From: Candidatus Nitrosopelagicus sp.
GTDB lineage: Archaea > Thermoproteota > Nitrososphaeria > Nitrososphaerales > Nitrosopumilaceae
NCBI GenBank assembly: GCA_028242535.1
Contig: JAOJYB010000003.1
Location: 1 to 64,000 of the forward strand
Direction: 5' to 3'
DNA: 64,000 bases
Below the pieces are notes generated by a model, which saw only the letters and a list, made by a program, of their open reading frames with translations, did no database searches and was not told the origin of the DNA. Position 1 is the stretch's first letter; each line of letters starts with the position of its first letter. Below are positions 52,005 to 59,712 of the stretch, in pieces. The translations under genes and the position numbers were made by a program.

Positions 52005-52499
52005 TTGGATAGAAGTAAAATTGTTTTAGAAGTAATTGAAAAAAATCCTGGAATTAGATTTAATGAAATTATGAGGATTACAGATATCAGAAATGGTACA
52101 CTGAGTCATTATGTAAAAAGATTAGAAGGAAATGGTACTATCAAACTAGAGCGAACCCCACGAGTAACACGTGCGTATCCAGTAGGCATAGCTAAACACG
52201 AGGCTACAATATGCAAATACATAACAATGCCAACTCAGAAAAAGTTAATTCTATTTTTACTCAAAAAAGAAGTTGCCACATCAATTGAGATTAGAGAATT
52301 TCTGAAAAAATCACCATCGGTCATATCTGTAAATCTTAACGAACTTTTTAGAATGAAAATTATCAACAAAAGATATGATATTCCTTCAAACAAATATTCC
52401 CTAAAAAATCCTAAAGAGGTTGAGGGAGTATTGAGGGAGTACTATCCAAATTTACTTGATAAACTTTTAGAAAATACAATAGAAATGCTTGATTTTTAG
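52005..52499 (+). CDS. Winged-helix transcriptional regulator with two HTH segments
   Basis: A 164-residue regulator. The first winged HTH is residues 3-50 (KIVLEVIEKNPGIRFNEIMR, GTLSHYVKRLEGNGTIKLER). The second covers about 80-130 (KKLILFLLKKEVATSIEIRE, PSVISVNLNELFRMKIINKRYD). The pair resembles thaumarchaeal MarR/ArsR-like tandem wHTH proteins. The start is TTG at 52005, directly downstream of a TATA box. Targets unknown; the upstream membrane-protein genes run in the same direction and could be regulated from here. Confidence 0.8.
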   Translation: MDRSKIVLEVIEKNPGIRFNEIMRITDIRNGTLSHYVKRLEGNGTIKLERTPRVTRAYPVGIAKHEATICKYITMPTQKKLILFLLKKEVATSIEIREFLKKSPSVISVNLNELFRMKIINKRYDIPSNKYSLKNPKEVEGVLREYYPNLLDKLLENTIEMLDF

Positions 52500-52542
52500 T
52501 GTAAGAAAATTTTTGTAATTACTTTCAAAAATTAATACAAGA

Positions 52543-52550
52543 CTTTATAG
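52543..52550 (+). promoter_or_regulatory. TATA box of tyrS
   Basis: The sequence ctttatag is centred about 29 bases before the ATG at 52576, which would give a 5' leader of only a few bases. Confidence 0.5.
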
Positions 52551-52575
52551 ATAAACAAAAGTAAAATCTGTTAAA

Positions 52576-53622
52576 ATGGATGTTACAGAAAAAGTAGAAT
52601 TAATCAAGAGGCCACCTACAAAAGAAATAGTAAAAGATGAAGCAGAATTAATTGAATTACTAAACAGCAATTCCAAACCAAAACACTACATTGGTTTAGA
52701 GATTTCTGGATTTTTGCATCTTGGAAGTTTAATCAGCACTGGTTTTAAAATTAATGACTTTATGAAAGCAGGAATTGACTGTACTGTGTTTTTGGCAGAT
52801 TGGCACACTTTGATTAATGATAAACTTGGAGGAGATTTAGAAACAATTTCTAAAGTTTCAAAATATTATGCAGATGCATTTCGACTGGTTTGCCCAGGTG
52901 TAAACATTGTAATGGGAACAGAACTTTATGATTCTAAAAAAGAATATTGGGCAGAACTTGTGAAATTTACAAAACATATGACTCTTGCAAGAACAATGCG
53001 TACTTTAACAATCATGGGAAGATCGGAAAATGAAGAAAAAATTGATTTGGCAAAATTGTTGTATCCTCCAATGCAAGCAGCAGACATTCATTCTTTAGAT
53101 TTAGATATCGTACACGCAGGAATGGACCAACGAAAAATTCACATGTTAGTAAGAGAAATTTTTCCAAAAATGAAATGGAAGGTTCCTGTTGCGATACATC
53201 ATTCATTACTACCAGGATTAACACAACCAAAAGATGATTCTACATCAGAACCAGGAAAAATGAGCAAGTCAGATCCAAACTCAGGAATTTTTATACATAA
53301 TTCTGATGATGAGATTACAAAGAAAATTAGAAAAGGTTGGTGTGAAGAAGGACTAACAGAAAATAATCCAATATTGGAACTTGCAAGGCAAGTTGTATTT
53401 CATGAATATGATTCAATATCAATAGAGAGACCTGAGAAATTTGGAGGAAATGTAACATACAATTCGTATGAAGAGTTAGAATCCGATTTTGCTCAAAAGA
53501 ATTTACACCCAGGTGATTTGAAAAACACCATAAGTGACTACATGGTGAAGATTATTGCTCCAATCAGAGATAAAATTTCATTGAGTAATGAATTGTTTGA
53601 ATTAATTAAAAACAGTCACTAG
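52576..53622 (+). CDS. tyrS: Tyrosyl-tRNA synthetase (archaeal/eukaryotic type)
   Basis: Charges tRNA-Tyr. The 348-residue class I synthetase has YIGLEISGFLHLGSLI (HIGH-like motif, HLGS), VFLADWHTLIND, the tyrosine-specific MQAADIHSLDLDIVHAGMDQRKIHML and PGKMSKSDPNSGIF (KMSKS). It lacks the C-terminal S4 domain of bacterial TyrRS, as expected for archaea. TrpRS is a close relative, but the ADIHSLDLDIVHAGMDQRK segment fits TyrRS. Its stop interlocks by CTAG with cbiH. Confidence 0.94.
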   Translation: MDVTEKVELIKRPPTKEIVKDEAELIELLNSNSKPKHYIGLEISGFLHLGSLISTGFKINDFMKAGIDCTVFLADWHTLINDKLGGDLETISKVSKYYADAFRLVCPGVNIVMGTELYDSKKEYWAELVKFTKHMTLARTMRTLTIMGRSENEEKIDLAKLLYPPMQAADIHSLDLDIVHAGMDQRKIHMLVREIFPKMKWKVPVAIHHSLLPGLTQPKDDSTSEPGKMSKSDPNSGIFIHNSDDEITKKIRKGWCEEGLTENNPILELARQVVFHEYDSISIERPEKFGGNVTYNSYEELESDFAQKNLHPGDLKNTISDYMVKIIAPIRDKISLSNELFELIKNSH

Positions 53623-54404
53623 TTTTTAATTTCTGGTTCTTCTAGATTATACTTTGATTTGTATCCACGTGGATTAATCATTAAATCCTTAAAGTTGTAA
53701 GTAGATGAATTTCCAACTATTACAGTAGTAATCATTCCTAGTTGATCTGCATAGTTTTCCATATGCTCTAGATCAGTCATTATTACAGTTTCAGATTCTC
53801 TAAATGCTCCTTTGATTATTGCTACAGGTGTTGTTGGTTTTCTATATTTTAATAAAATTTTTCTTGTGTCTTGTAATTGATGAATTCTTTTCTTACTAGC
53901 TGGATTGTAAATTACTAGGACAAAGTCTCCTTGTGCTGCAGCCTCTACTCTTTTTACAATAATTTCCCATGGAACTAATAAATCACTCATACTACAAACT
54001 GCAAAGTCTGTCATTAATGGTGAACCAATTATACTTGCACAAGAATTCAATGCAGAAACACCAGGAACCAATTCAACATGTAAGCCACTTTTTGGATCCC
54101 AGCCAGATTCTGCAAGTACTTCAAAAATTAATCCAGCCATTCCATAAATTCCAGGATCACCGCTTGAAACAAGTGACACAATTTTTCCTTCCTTAGCTAA
54201 ATCAATACATTGATGTGCACGTTCAACTTCTTGTGTCATTGCATAACTATGAATTTCCTTTCCTTGAATCAGATCTTCAACTAAATTTACATAAGTTGTA
54301 TATCCAACTATAGTATCACTTTCTTCGATTACCTGTTTTGCTCGAAATGTCATATGATCGTGATGACCAGGACCAACTCCAACAATGTACAGTTTGCCCT
54401 CCAT
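53619..54404 (-). CDS. cbiH: Cobalt-precorrin-3 C17-methyltransferase
   Basis: SAM-dependent C17 methylation and ring contraction in corrin synthesis. The 261-residue tetrapyrrole methylase begins LYIVGVGPGHHDHMTFRAKQ (GVGPG motif) and contains VSLVSSGDPGIYGMAGL, ELVPGVSALNSCASIIG, DFVLVIYNPASKKR and TPVAIIKGAFRESE, the CbiH/CobJ features. It lies 34 kb from the cbiD-G-X-C block, so B12 genes are scattered. ATG start at 54404. Confidence 0.95.
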   Translation of the reverse strand: MEGKLYIVGVGPGHHDHMTFRAKQVIEESDTIVGYTTYVNLVEDLIQGKEIHSYAMTQEVERAHQCIDLAKEGKIVSLVSSGDPGIYGMAGLIFEVLAESGWDPKSGLHVELVPGVSALNSCASIIGSPLMTDFAVCSMSDLLVPWEIIVKRVEAAAQGDFVLVIYNPASKKRIHQLQDTRKILLKYRKPTTPVAIIKGAFRESETVIMTDLEHMENYADQLGMITTVIVGNSSTYNFKDLMINPRGYKSKYNLEEPEIKN

Positions 54405-54441
54405 GGAAATTAATGGTTTTTTGAATAATTTATCCCTTGTC

Positions 54442-55842
54442 TTAGTTTATTGTATTCAGTTTGAATTCATTATGTAGAGATTCAACTACGGATTTGCAAT
54501 CATTATCCTTTACAACAAATGCCAAATTTAGTTCAGATGAACCTTGAGCAATCATCATTACATTGGAATTAGATTTTTGCGCTGCAAGAAATACTCTGGA
54601 TGCTATTCCAACTTTACCTCTCATTCCAGAACCAATTACTGCAATTATTGCAACATTTGGGATTGTGTCAATTTTTTTAAGAGTTGTTCCAAGTAAGTTG
54701 ATTTCTAATGCATTTTCTGCCTTATGAAGATCCTCTTTTTTGACAACAATCGTTATGCTTGATTCAGACGGATTTGATGATACCATCATTGCATTAATGT
54801 TATTTTTGGTAAGCACTGAAAATATTTTTGCAGCAGCGCCAGGTCCAGCAAATAATATACCGCCAGTTAGGTCAAGTAATCCAACTTTTCTAATTGCAGA
54901 CACACATTTTACAGAATTCTTTGATTTTGAATGAAGTGATGTTACAAGAGTTCCTGGATTATTCACATTAAAACTACTTCTTATTCGCATTGGGATCTTT
55001 TTTGATAATAATGGCTCAAATGTTCTTGGATGGATTTGTTTTGCACCGAATCTAGCCATCTCAATTGCCTCAGAATATGACACTTCTTTGATTAATTTTG
55101 CATTTTTTATCAACTTTGGATCTGCTGTCATCATTCCTTCAACATCACTCATCAACCATATTTCATCTGCATCAATGCATGATGCAATTATTGTTGCAGT
55201 ATAATCAGAGCCTCCACGACCAAATGTTGTGGTATTTTCATGTTGGTCAGCTCCTGCAAATCCAGCAATAACAGGAATTGTTTTTTTAGCAAAATAATCA
55301 TTAATTGTTTTTGATAGACGAATTCTTGTGGTATCCATTAGAGGTCTGGAATCACCAAAGTTAGAGTCAGTAACTATTCCCGCTTCTTTTCCACTTAATG
55401 GTACAGATTTATTTTTCATTTCTTGTAGTGTAAATGAAACCAAATCAATTGAGAGTCTTTCACCAAAAGAGATTAGATAGTCATATGAACGTGGAGTCAC
55501 CTCACCTAACAAGATTAATCCGTGAACTAATTCATCTAGTTCAGAAAGATCAGAATAAAGCTTGTTTGATAATGATTTTAGAATTTTAGAATTTGTTATT
55601 AGATGTGTGGCAAATTGTTTGTGCTTTTGAGATATTTTTGCAAGCACTCTGTTTGCATCTTTTTTATTTCCTTTTCCTATTAGAGAAGATATCTGAATCA
55701 ATTCATCAGTGACAGTATCTATGGCAGAGCAGACAACTACAATTTTGTTATTTTTTGATATTTTGTCTACAGTTTTGACTACGTTTTTGATGTCCTTTAC
55801 AGTTGCTAGTGACGTTCCGCCAAATTTTACTACTAATTTCAA
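54442..55842 (-). CDS. lysC: Aspartate kinase
   Basis: First step of the aspartate family (Lys, Thr, Met). The 466-residue protein has an N-terminal kinase domain (LVVKFGGTSLATVKD; GFAGADQHENTTTFGRGGSDYTATII; IWLMSDVEGMMTADP) and two C-terminal ACT domains (LTGGILFAGPGAAAKIFSVL; IAVIGSGMRGKVGIASRVF) for feedback control. ATG start at 55842, 35 bases after PCNA on the same strand. It is the only metabolic gene in an otherwise information-processing cluster. Confidence 0.95.
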   Translation of the reverse strand: MKLVVKFGGTSLATVKDIKNVVKTVDKISKNNKIVVVCSAIDTVTDELIQISSLIGKGNKKDANRVLAKISQKHKQFATHLITNSKILKSLSNKLYSDLSELDELVHGLILLGEVTPRSYDYLISFGERLSIDLVSFTLQEMKNKSVPLSGKEAGIVTDSNFGDSRPLMDTTRIRLSKTINDYFAKKTIPVIAGFAGADQHENTTTFGRGGSDYTATIIASCIDADEIWLMSDVEGMMTADPKLIKNAKLIKEVSYSEAIEMARFGAKQIHPRTFEPLLSKKIPMRIRSSFNVNNPGTLVTSLHSKSKNSVKCVSAIRKVGLLDLTGGILFAGPGAAAKIFSVLTKNNINAMMVSSNPSESSITIVVKKEDLHKAENALEINLLGTTLKKIDTIPNVAIIAVIGSGMRGKVGIASRVFLAAQKSNSNVMMIAQGSSELNLAFVVKDNDCKSVVESLHNEFKLNTIN

Positions 55843-55877
55843 ATCAGTTTCACCTGAACAATTGGTCTTAAAATTCT

Positions 55878-56624
55878 TTAACTCTCAACACGAGGAGCAA
55901 GATAGAAATGAATTTGGCCGAGATTTGAGACCTTAAATTCAACTCTTAGTGGTTTTGCAGTAGAATATTCGCATGTAACAATATCAACACTATTGCCAAC
56001 AGCCTTGATTATAGGATTAAGATATTCCAGACTATATGTTCCAGTGCTTTCTTGTTTTACTGATAATTCCTGTATTTCATCCTGATTGCTTTCTAATGAG
56101 ATATCAACTTCCCCAGAATCACCCTTACCTGAAAACGTCGCAGATGATTCACTAGAAGTTATAGCTAGATAATCAGAAACTACCTGAACATCTCCAAGAA
56201 TTTTATCTAAAGCAGATGAGGTTAGAGATATTTTTGCATCATATGGAATCTTTGGCAGCGGGGTATCAGATGCGGAGCTTTCAATTAATCGCATTTTGTA
56301 TTTCTTGTTCTTGCCTATGGTGACTAGAAGCATGTTATCATCAGATATGTTAATTTCAATTGAATCGCTTTTGTCAGATCTTTTTATTAATTTTGAAAAT
56401 TCATCAATACGGACTCCAAATTTTATATCACTATCACAATTGTATTTTTCAAATGCAGAATTTGGCCAGTTGATATCAATTAATGCTACATGAGAAGGAT
56501 CCATCCCTCGGAATGAGATTCCTTCGACAGTTGCTTCAAATGTTGCCTCTTCAACAAGTGTGGAAATAGCAGAGATTATTGCCTTCCATTCATCTGCTCT
56601 ATTTGTCTTTGCTGAGAAAACCAA
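55878..56624 (-). CDS. pcn: DNA polymerase sliding clamp PCNA
   Basis: A 248-residue ring-forming processivity factor. Two PCNA folds are visible: the N-half with VEEATFEATVEGISFRGMDPSHVALIDINWP (interdomain core helix region) and the C-half with YSLEYLNPIIKAVG and the conserved LRVEFKVSNLGQIHFYLAPRVES C-terminus. The single gene would form a homotrimer. Partner proteins in the window such as the Lhr-like helicase may carry PIP motifs, which I could not confirm. Confidence 0.97.
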   Translation of the reverse strand: MVFSAKTNRADEWKAIISAISTLVEEATFEATVEGISFRGMDPSHVALIDINWPNSAFEKYNCDSDIKFGVRIDEFSKLIKRSDKSDSIEINISDDNMLLVTIGKNKKYKMRLIESSASDTPLPKIPYDAKISLTSSALDKILGDVQVVSDYLAITSSESSATFSGKGDSGEVDISLESNQDEIQELSVKQESTGTYSLEYLNPIIKAVGNSVDIVTCEYSTAKPLRVEFKVSNLGQIHFYLAPRVES

Positions 56625-56666
56625 ATCACTTTTTGGTCACAAATGCTAAAGTTAAACCTTATTGCC

Positions 56667-56990
56667 TTATGCGTAATTTCGCCAAGTTGTTTTACATTTT
56701 GTACATCTAAAGAATTGTGTTGTTGGTTCATCTGCACTTCTTGTTTGAAACATCCACGAAATTGCCTCTCTACCATCACATTTTTTATTTTCACAATCCA
56801 TCTCAATTGTAGATGAAAATTCGTTGCCTTCATTTTCTCCTACCACAAGAAAATCAGATTCTACCTTTTGAACACCTGATTTCTTTTTATCTTTTGGTCC
56901 ACCTTCAGTATAATTACACTTTGAACAAGTTAAAATTGAAGTAGTGGAGTCTTTTTTGAGTCTGATGTCACAAGTAGGACAGAATTTCAT
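56667..56990 (-). CDS. Transcription factor S (TFS)
   Basis: A 107-residue cleavage-stimulation factor of archaeal RNA polymerase, related to TFIIS and Rpb9. N-terminal zinc ribbon: FCPTCDIRLKKDSTTSILTC...CNY. C-terminal ribbon: CENKKCDGREAISWMFQTRSADEPTTQFFRCTKCKTTWRN, split here as residues from about 66, with the catalytic acidic hairpin present as SADEP (DE). ATG at 56990. It lies 9 bases after RpoL and before PCNA in the same direction. Confidence 0.94.
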   Translation of the reverse strand: MKFCPTCDIRLKKDSTTSILTCSKCNYTEGGPKDKKKSGVQKVESDFLVVGENEGNEFSSTIEMDCENKKCDGREAISWMFQTRSADEPTTQFFRCTKCKTTWRNYA

Positions 56991-56999
56991 TTGTTACAA

Positions 57000-57272
57000 T
57001 CACTTTATTTTTGAGTTGATTAGTTTTTTTAAACTTTCAACTTCAGCAATGGCAGTATCTGCTGCTGCAGAAATTTGAGTCATTGGGTTGGATTGTGAAT
57101 TAACTCTCATCCATATTTCATTGGTTAATGGATGCTTGATTATAACACCAGCAAAATCCGTATTTTTATCTTGTAGGAGTTCGTGTTGAATAATGTAAAG
57201 AGCGCCTATATCAGCATCTTTGATTTGTAAACTTGCCTCTTTTTTATCTGAATTAATCAATTGAATGTTCAA
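57000..57272 (-). CDS. rpoL: RNA polymerase subunit L (Rpo11/Rpb11)
   Basis: The 90-residue partner of Rpo3 (RpoD) in the polymerase assembly platform. ADIGALYIIQHELLQDKNTDFAGVIIKHPLTNEIWMRV matches the conserved Rpb11 core, followed by the long C-terminal helix. I start at TTG 57272 (NIQLINSDKKEASL), where the family begins; a longer frame to 57314 adds 14 residues that do not fit and would overlap the divergent gene at 57308. Operon order rpoL-tfs-pcn-lysC. Confidence 0.9.
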   Translation of the reverse strand: MNIQLINSDKKEASLQIKDADIGALYIIQHELLQDKNTDFAGVIIKHPLTNEIWMRVNSQSNPMTQISAAADTAIAEVESLKKLINSKIK

Positions 57273-57307
57273 TTGATCAAAAAAGAACTTATTGTGGATA
57301 TAAATCA

Positions 57308-57853
57308 ATGTCAATTATGTCCGAAACTCAGATTTCAGCAATAACTCTGGAGAAAGAAAAAAATGAGTTTTCAGGTGATGAAAATATTACCATTAATGTC
57401 AGATTTTCACTGACTGGTGGATTAAGGGATGCATTTACTGAGAAAAATTGGACACAGGCGTATAATGAAAATGATAATACTATGAAGCTAAAATATGGAG
57501 TAAAATTGGCAAAAGGAGGTATTCGAAAACATGAACTTGGCAAGACCATAGACACTTACAGAAAGGCATCAATTTTTTGGACTAGAAATCCAAAGCTGGT
57601 GAATCCAATGAAAGATAGAAAAATTTGGGTGCAGGTGGCAAAGAATTTTGAACCATTTGTTGCATTAACTGAAGAAGATGTGAGAAAGGAATTTTTTGAT
57701 TTTGAGGAAAAATTCACATTCAAAGCCTCAGAGTTGGGAACAGGAAATCATAAAATTTCTGCAGAAGCATTCGTATCATGGGAAACACATCCTTACATCA
57801 AAAAAGGAGATGCAAAAAACCAATCAAATGAGATTGAAATAAGTATTAATTAG
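57308..57853 (+). CDS. Unknown beta-rich protein (arrestin/Spo0M-like pattern)
   Basis: A 181-residue soluble protein, ATG at 57308 (a second in-frame ATG is at 57317). The sequence is dominated by beta strands: ISAITLEKEKNEFSGDENIT opening, then INVRFSLTGG. The C-terminal half reads FEEKFTFKASELGTGNHKIS followed by AEAFVSWETHPYIKKGDA. The ending resembles the second sheet of an Ig-like or arrestin-like sandwich, though no family is recognised with confidence. It precedes the tandem 50-residue paralogues by 20 bases on the same strand. Confidence 0.6.
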   Translation: MSIMSETQISAITLEKEKNEFSGDENITINVRFSLTGGLRDAFTEKNWTQAYNENDNTMKLKYGVKLAKGGIRKHELGKTIDTYRKASIFWTRNPKLVNPMKDRKIWVQVAKNFEPFVALTEEDVRKEFFDFEEKFTFKASELGTGNHKISAEAFVSWETHPYIKKGDAKNQSNEIEISIN

Positions 57854-57872
57854 TTAATTTTAAGACAATAGT

Positions 57873-58025
57873 ATGGCAAAATATGACGGATTACTTGGAC
57901 AACCAGTTTTAGAAGTTGAAGAACCAGACAAAGAAGGCGGAATTACAATAATTTTTAAAGATAACAGATTCATGTTCATTAAGGCAGTAGATGGCAAAAT
58001 TGATACTGTCTCAATTCCGGAGTGA
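57873..58025 (+). CDS. 50-residue protein, first of a tandem paralogue pair
   Basis: ATG at 57873, TGA at 58025, giving MAKYDGLLGQPVLEVEEPDK and EGGITIIFKDNRFMFIKAVD, ending GKIDTVSIPE. Four predicted beta strands separated by acidic turns suggest a small all-beta barrel. It aligns end to end with the next gene without gaps: the shared skeleton is MAK-x-DG, EV-x3-D-x-EGG-x-T, FKDNR, VDGK and SIPE. Six bases separate the two genes. No family is recognised. Confidence 0.7.
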   Translation: MAKYDGLLGQPVLEVEEPDKEGGITIIFKDNRFMFIKAVDGKIDTVSIPE

Positions 58026-58031
58026 TTTAAG

Positions 58032-58184
58032 ATGGCAAAATTTGACGGTGTAAGAATGCAAGATTTGGTTGAAGTTAAGGATCCTGATGAAGAAGGCGGT
58101 CTTACCCTAGTATTCAAAGACAATAGACTACTAAAAATTAAAGTTGTAGATGGAAAATTAGTTTCTGAGTCTATCCCGGAATAG
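58032..58184 (+). CDS. 50-residue protein, second of a tandem paralogue pair
   Basis: ATG at 58032, TAG at 58184, giving MAKFDGVRMQDLVEVKDPDE and EGGLTLVFKDNRLLKIKVVD, ending GKLVSESIPE. It is identical to its neighbour at about half of all positions and exactly the same length, so it came from a tandem duplication followed by divergence. The conserved DG, D-x-EGG, FKDNR and DGK turns probably define the fold. Its stop lies two bases before the convergent phosphatase stop. Function unknown. Confidence 0.7.
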   Translation: MAKFDGVRMQDLVEVKDPDEEGGLTLVFKDNRLLKIKVVDGKLVSESIPE

Positions 58185-58186
58185 AC

Positions 58187-58681
58187 TTAATCAAGTATAG
58201 TTTTGGCATACTGAAAAATTAGTTCTTCTTGTACAAATGACTGAATTGAACCGTGTCTTTTTTCTCTAACGTGTTGAATAGCATCTTCGGCTGACATTTT
58301 TTCATATTTTATTAAATAACAGGCAAGAATTGTTCCAGTACGTCCTAAACCTGCTAAACAATGCACCATCACAGGTTCTTTATTCTGAATTTTTTCATGG
58401 ACATAATCTACTGAATTTTTTAGATCATCAAAACTTGGCACACCCATATCATCAGATAATACATGCAAGTAATTCATCTTGTTTACCCAATTTTCATCGA
58501 GTGGTTCTTCTCTAATTGTTACAATTGATTTAATGCCTTCTTCTTGCATCCATTCAATTTCCTTTTTTGATGTAGGAATTGCACTTCCTGCTAGTTTTCC
58601 TTCAATTAACCATGAAAAATTATCTGGTCTTCCAGTAAGTTTTCCGTGAAGTTTTCGTTTAGCATCTCCAATTTTTGTCAT
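58187..58681 (-). CDS. Dual-specificity protein phosphatase
   Basis: A 164-residue cysteine-based phosphatase. The catalytic P-loop is VHCLAGLGRTGTILACYLI (C-x5-R-T), and the general-acid Asp lies in HVLSDDMGVPSFDDLKNSVDYV. IKSIVTIREEPLDENWV is the early strand typical of DSP/PTEN-like enzymes. No signal peptide, so it acts on cytoplasmic phosphoproteins or possibly phosphoinositide-like or nucleotide substrates. ATG at 58681. Confidence 0.93.
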   Translation of the reverse strand: MTKIGDAKRKLHGKLTGRPDNFSWLIEGKLAGSAIPTSKKEIEWMQEEGIKSIVTIREEPLDENWVNKMNYLHVLSDDMGVPSFDDLKNSVDYVHEKIQNKEPVMVHCLAGLGRTGTILACYLIKYEKMSAEDAIQHVREKRHGSIQSFVQEELIFQYAKTILD

Positions 58682-58742
58682 AAGATATGAAATATGAAAT
58701 CACAATATAAAATAAAAGATAATAAAAAGAAATTTTGGTGGA

Positions 58743-59042
58743 CTAATCTATTAATTCAGTCCAACCTTTGACGAAGACAGAGTTCTTGTATAGTGGGACA
58801 GGTTGTCCTACTGTAAAGTCCATTGGTCTCATCCAAAAGATTGCTTTTGTTGGGCAAACTCCGATACATGCACCGTCTGAGATGCATCTTTCAGGATAAA
58901 AGACAAATGCTTTTCCTCTTTTCCAGCCTTCGACTGGTTTTACTCTTAATACATCAGGTCCCAAAGTTGTACAAATTTCAACACATAGTGCGCATCCAAT
59001 GCACATTTGTTCACTAATGTCTGGAAGTATTGCTACTGGCAT
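58743..59042 (-). CDS. Ferredoxin with two [4Fe-4S]-type motifs
   Basis: A 99-residue ferredoxin. The first motif is CIGCALCVEIC (CxxCxxCxxxC, residues about 15-25). The second, CISDGACIGVCPTKA, has CxxxxxCxxxCP spacing with the second Cys of the canonical CxxCxxCxxxCP missing, and may support a [3Fe-4S] cluster or a modified site. Residues between (VEGWKRGKAFVFYPER) form an insertion common to thaumarchaeal ferredoxins. ATG at 59042 is placed for a leaderless mRNA from the TATA box at 59064-59072. Likely electron donor or acceptor in central metabolism. Confidence 0.88.
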   Translation of the reverse strand: MPVAILPDISEQMCIGCALCVEICTTLGPDVLRVKPVEGWKRGKAFVFYPERCISDGACIGVCPTKAIFWMRPMDFTVGQPVPLYKNSVFVKGWTELID

Positions 59043-59063
59043 GAAAAATTATGATAATTTGAT

Positions 59064-59072
59064 CTTAATATA
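59064..59072 (-). promoter_or_regulatory. TATA box of the ferredoxin gene
   Basis: On the minus strand the sequence is TATATTAAG, centred about 26 bases upstream of the ATG at 59042, so the ferredoxin mRNA should be leaderless. The paired 19-bp repeats lie 22 bases further upstream. Confidence 0.6.
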
Positions 59073-59093
59073 ACTTGCCTCAAAATAGCAAAT

Positions 59094-59133
59094 TATAACA
59101 CCGTTTGAAATTTTTATAACACCGTTTGAAATT
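59094..59133. repeat. Two 19-bp perfect direct repeats, 21-bp period, upstream of ferredoxin promoter
   Basis: tataacaccgtttgaaatt occurs at 59094-59112 and again at 59115-59133 with no mismatches. The 21-bp period is two turns of the DNA helix, so two protein subunits would sit on the same face. The pair lies 22 bases upstream of the ferredoxin TATA box and ends just before the stop of the gene at 59136. This is the layout of an activator site in archaea. Confidence 0.75.
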
Positions 59134-59135
59134 GT

Positions 59136-59684
59136 TTAATTTTCAATTGAGATTTTTGATCGATCAGAAATTATAAATTTTTTCATTTTATTATTTTCAA
59201 GAATTTGACGACCGTTTGGAAGGAGCCAATTATTTTCTTTTTTTCCAGCCAACGCAGAAATGATCAAAATTGAATTTGAGAATGAGACATTTCTTGCAAG
59301 AAGCATTAAAATTGAATTTACGACCCTTCCAGAATCCACATCATTTGAAAGAGTGTTGTATAATCCATTTATCGAATCAAATATCACAAGATGAGGTTCT
59401 ATGGAAATTTTTGTGAGTATTTTAGGAATAATTTCATTCACTTTTGATTCTAATGTGTTGAATAATGTCAGATTAGACATAGTAAGTAGTTTTGATTTTA
59501 CATAACCAGAAAAAAGAAAATCAAAGTCAATATACAAAATTGGAAGATTTTGTTTAGATGTAATTTCCTGAATTAGTTTAATTTTAGAAAATGCATTTTC
59601 ATAAAAAAGAAGACTAGAGTTAGATGGAACTAGGTTTTCTTCTAGTAATTGAAGATTTTCAAATGTTGTATGGTTTTTATCCAA
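59136..59684 (-). CDS. RecA-like protein without a Walker A motif
   Basis: A 182-residue protein that follows the RadA/RadB/KaiC layout but lacks GxxxxGKT: the corresponding segment is SLLFYENAFSKIKLIQEI. The later elements are recognisable: LPILYIDFDF (strand 2), HLVIFDSINGLYNTL (Walker B-like, Asp kept), RVVNSILMLLARNVSFSNSI and LIISALAGKKENNWLLPNGRQI, which parallels the C-terminal strand of RadA (QV...GG). It cannot bind ATP in the standard way. It may be a regulatory or structural paralogue, such as a partner of the RadB-like ATPase at 10675. Confidence 0.65.
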   Translation of the reverse strand: MDKNHTTFENLQLLEENLVPSNSSLLFYENAFSKIKLIQEITSKQNLPILYIDFDFLFSGYVKSKLLTMSNLTLFNTLESKVNEIIPKILTKISIEPHLVIFDSINGLYNTLSNDVDSGRVVNSILMLLARNVSFSNSILIISALAGKKENNWLLPNGRQILENNKMKKFIISDRSKISIEN

Positions 59685-59712
59685 CAGTAATTATTTTTGA
59701 ATCGGATATATA

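Noticed and set aside
57860..58123. 87-codon minus-strand frame across the two 50-residue genes
   Set aside because: The + strand gives two aligned paralogues with matched starts and stops; the minus frame is their shadow.
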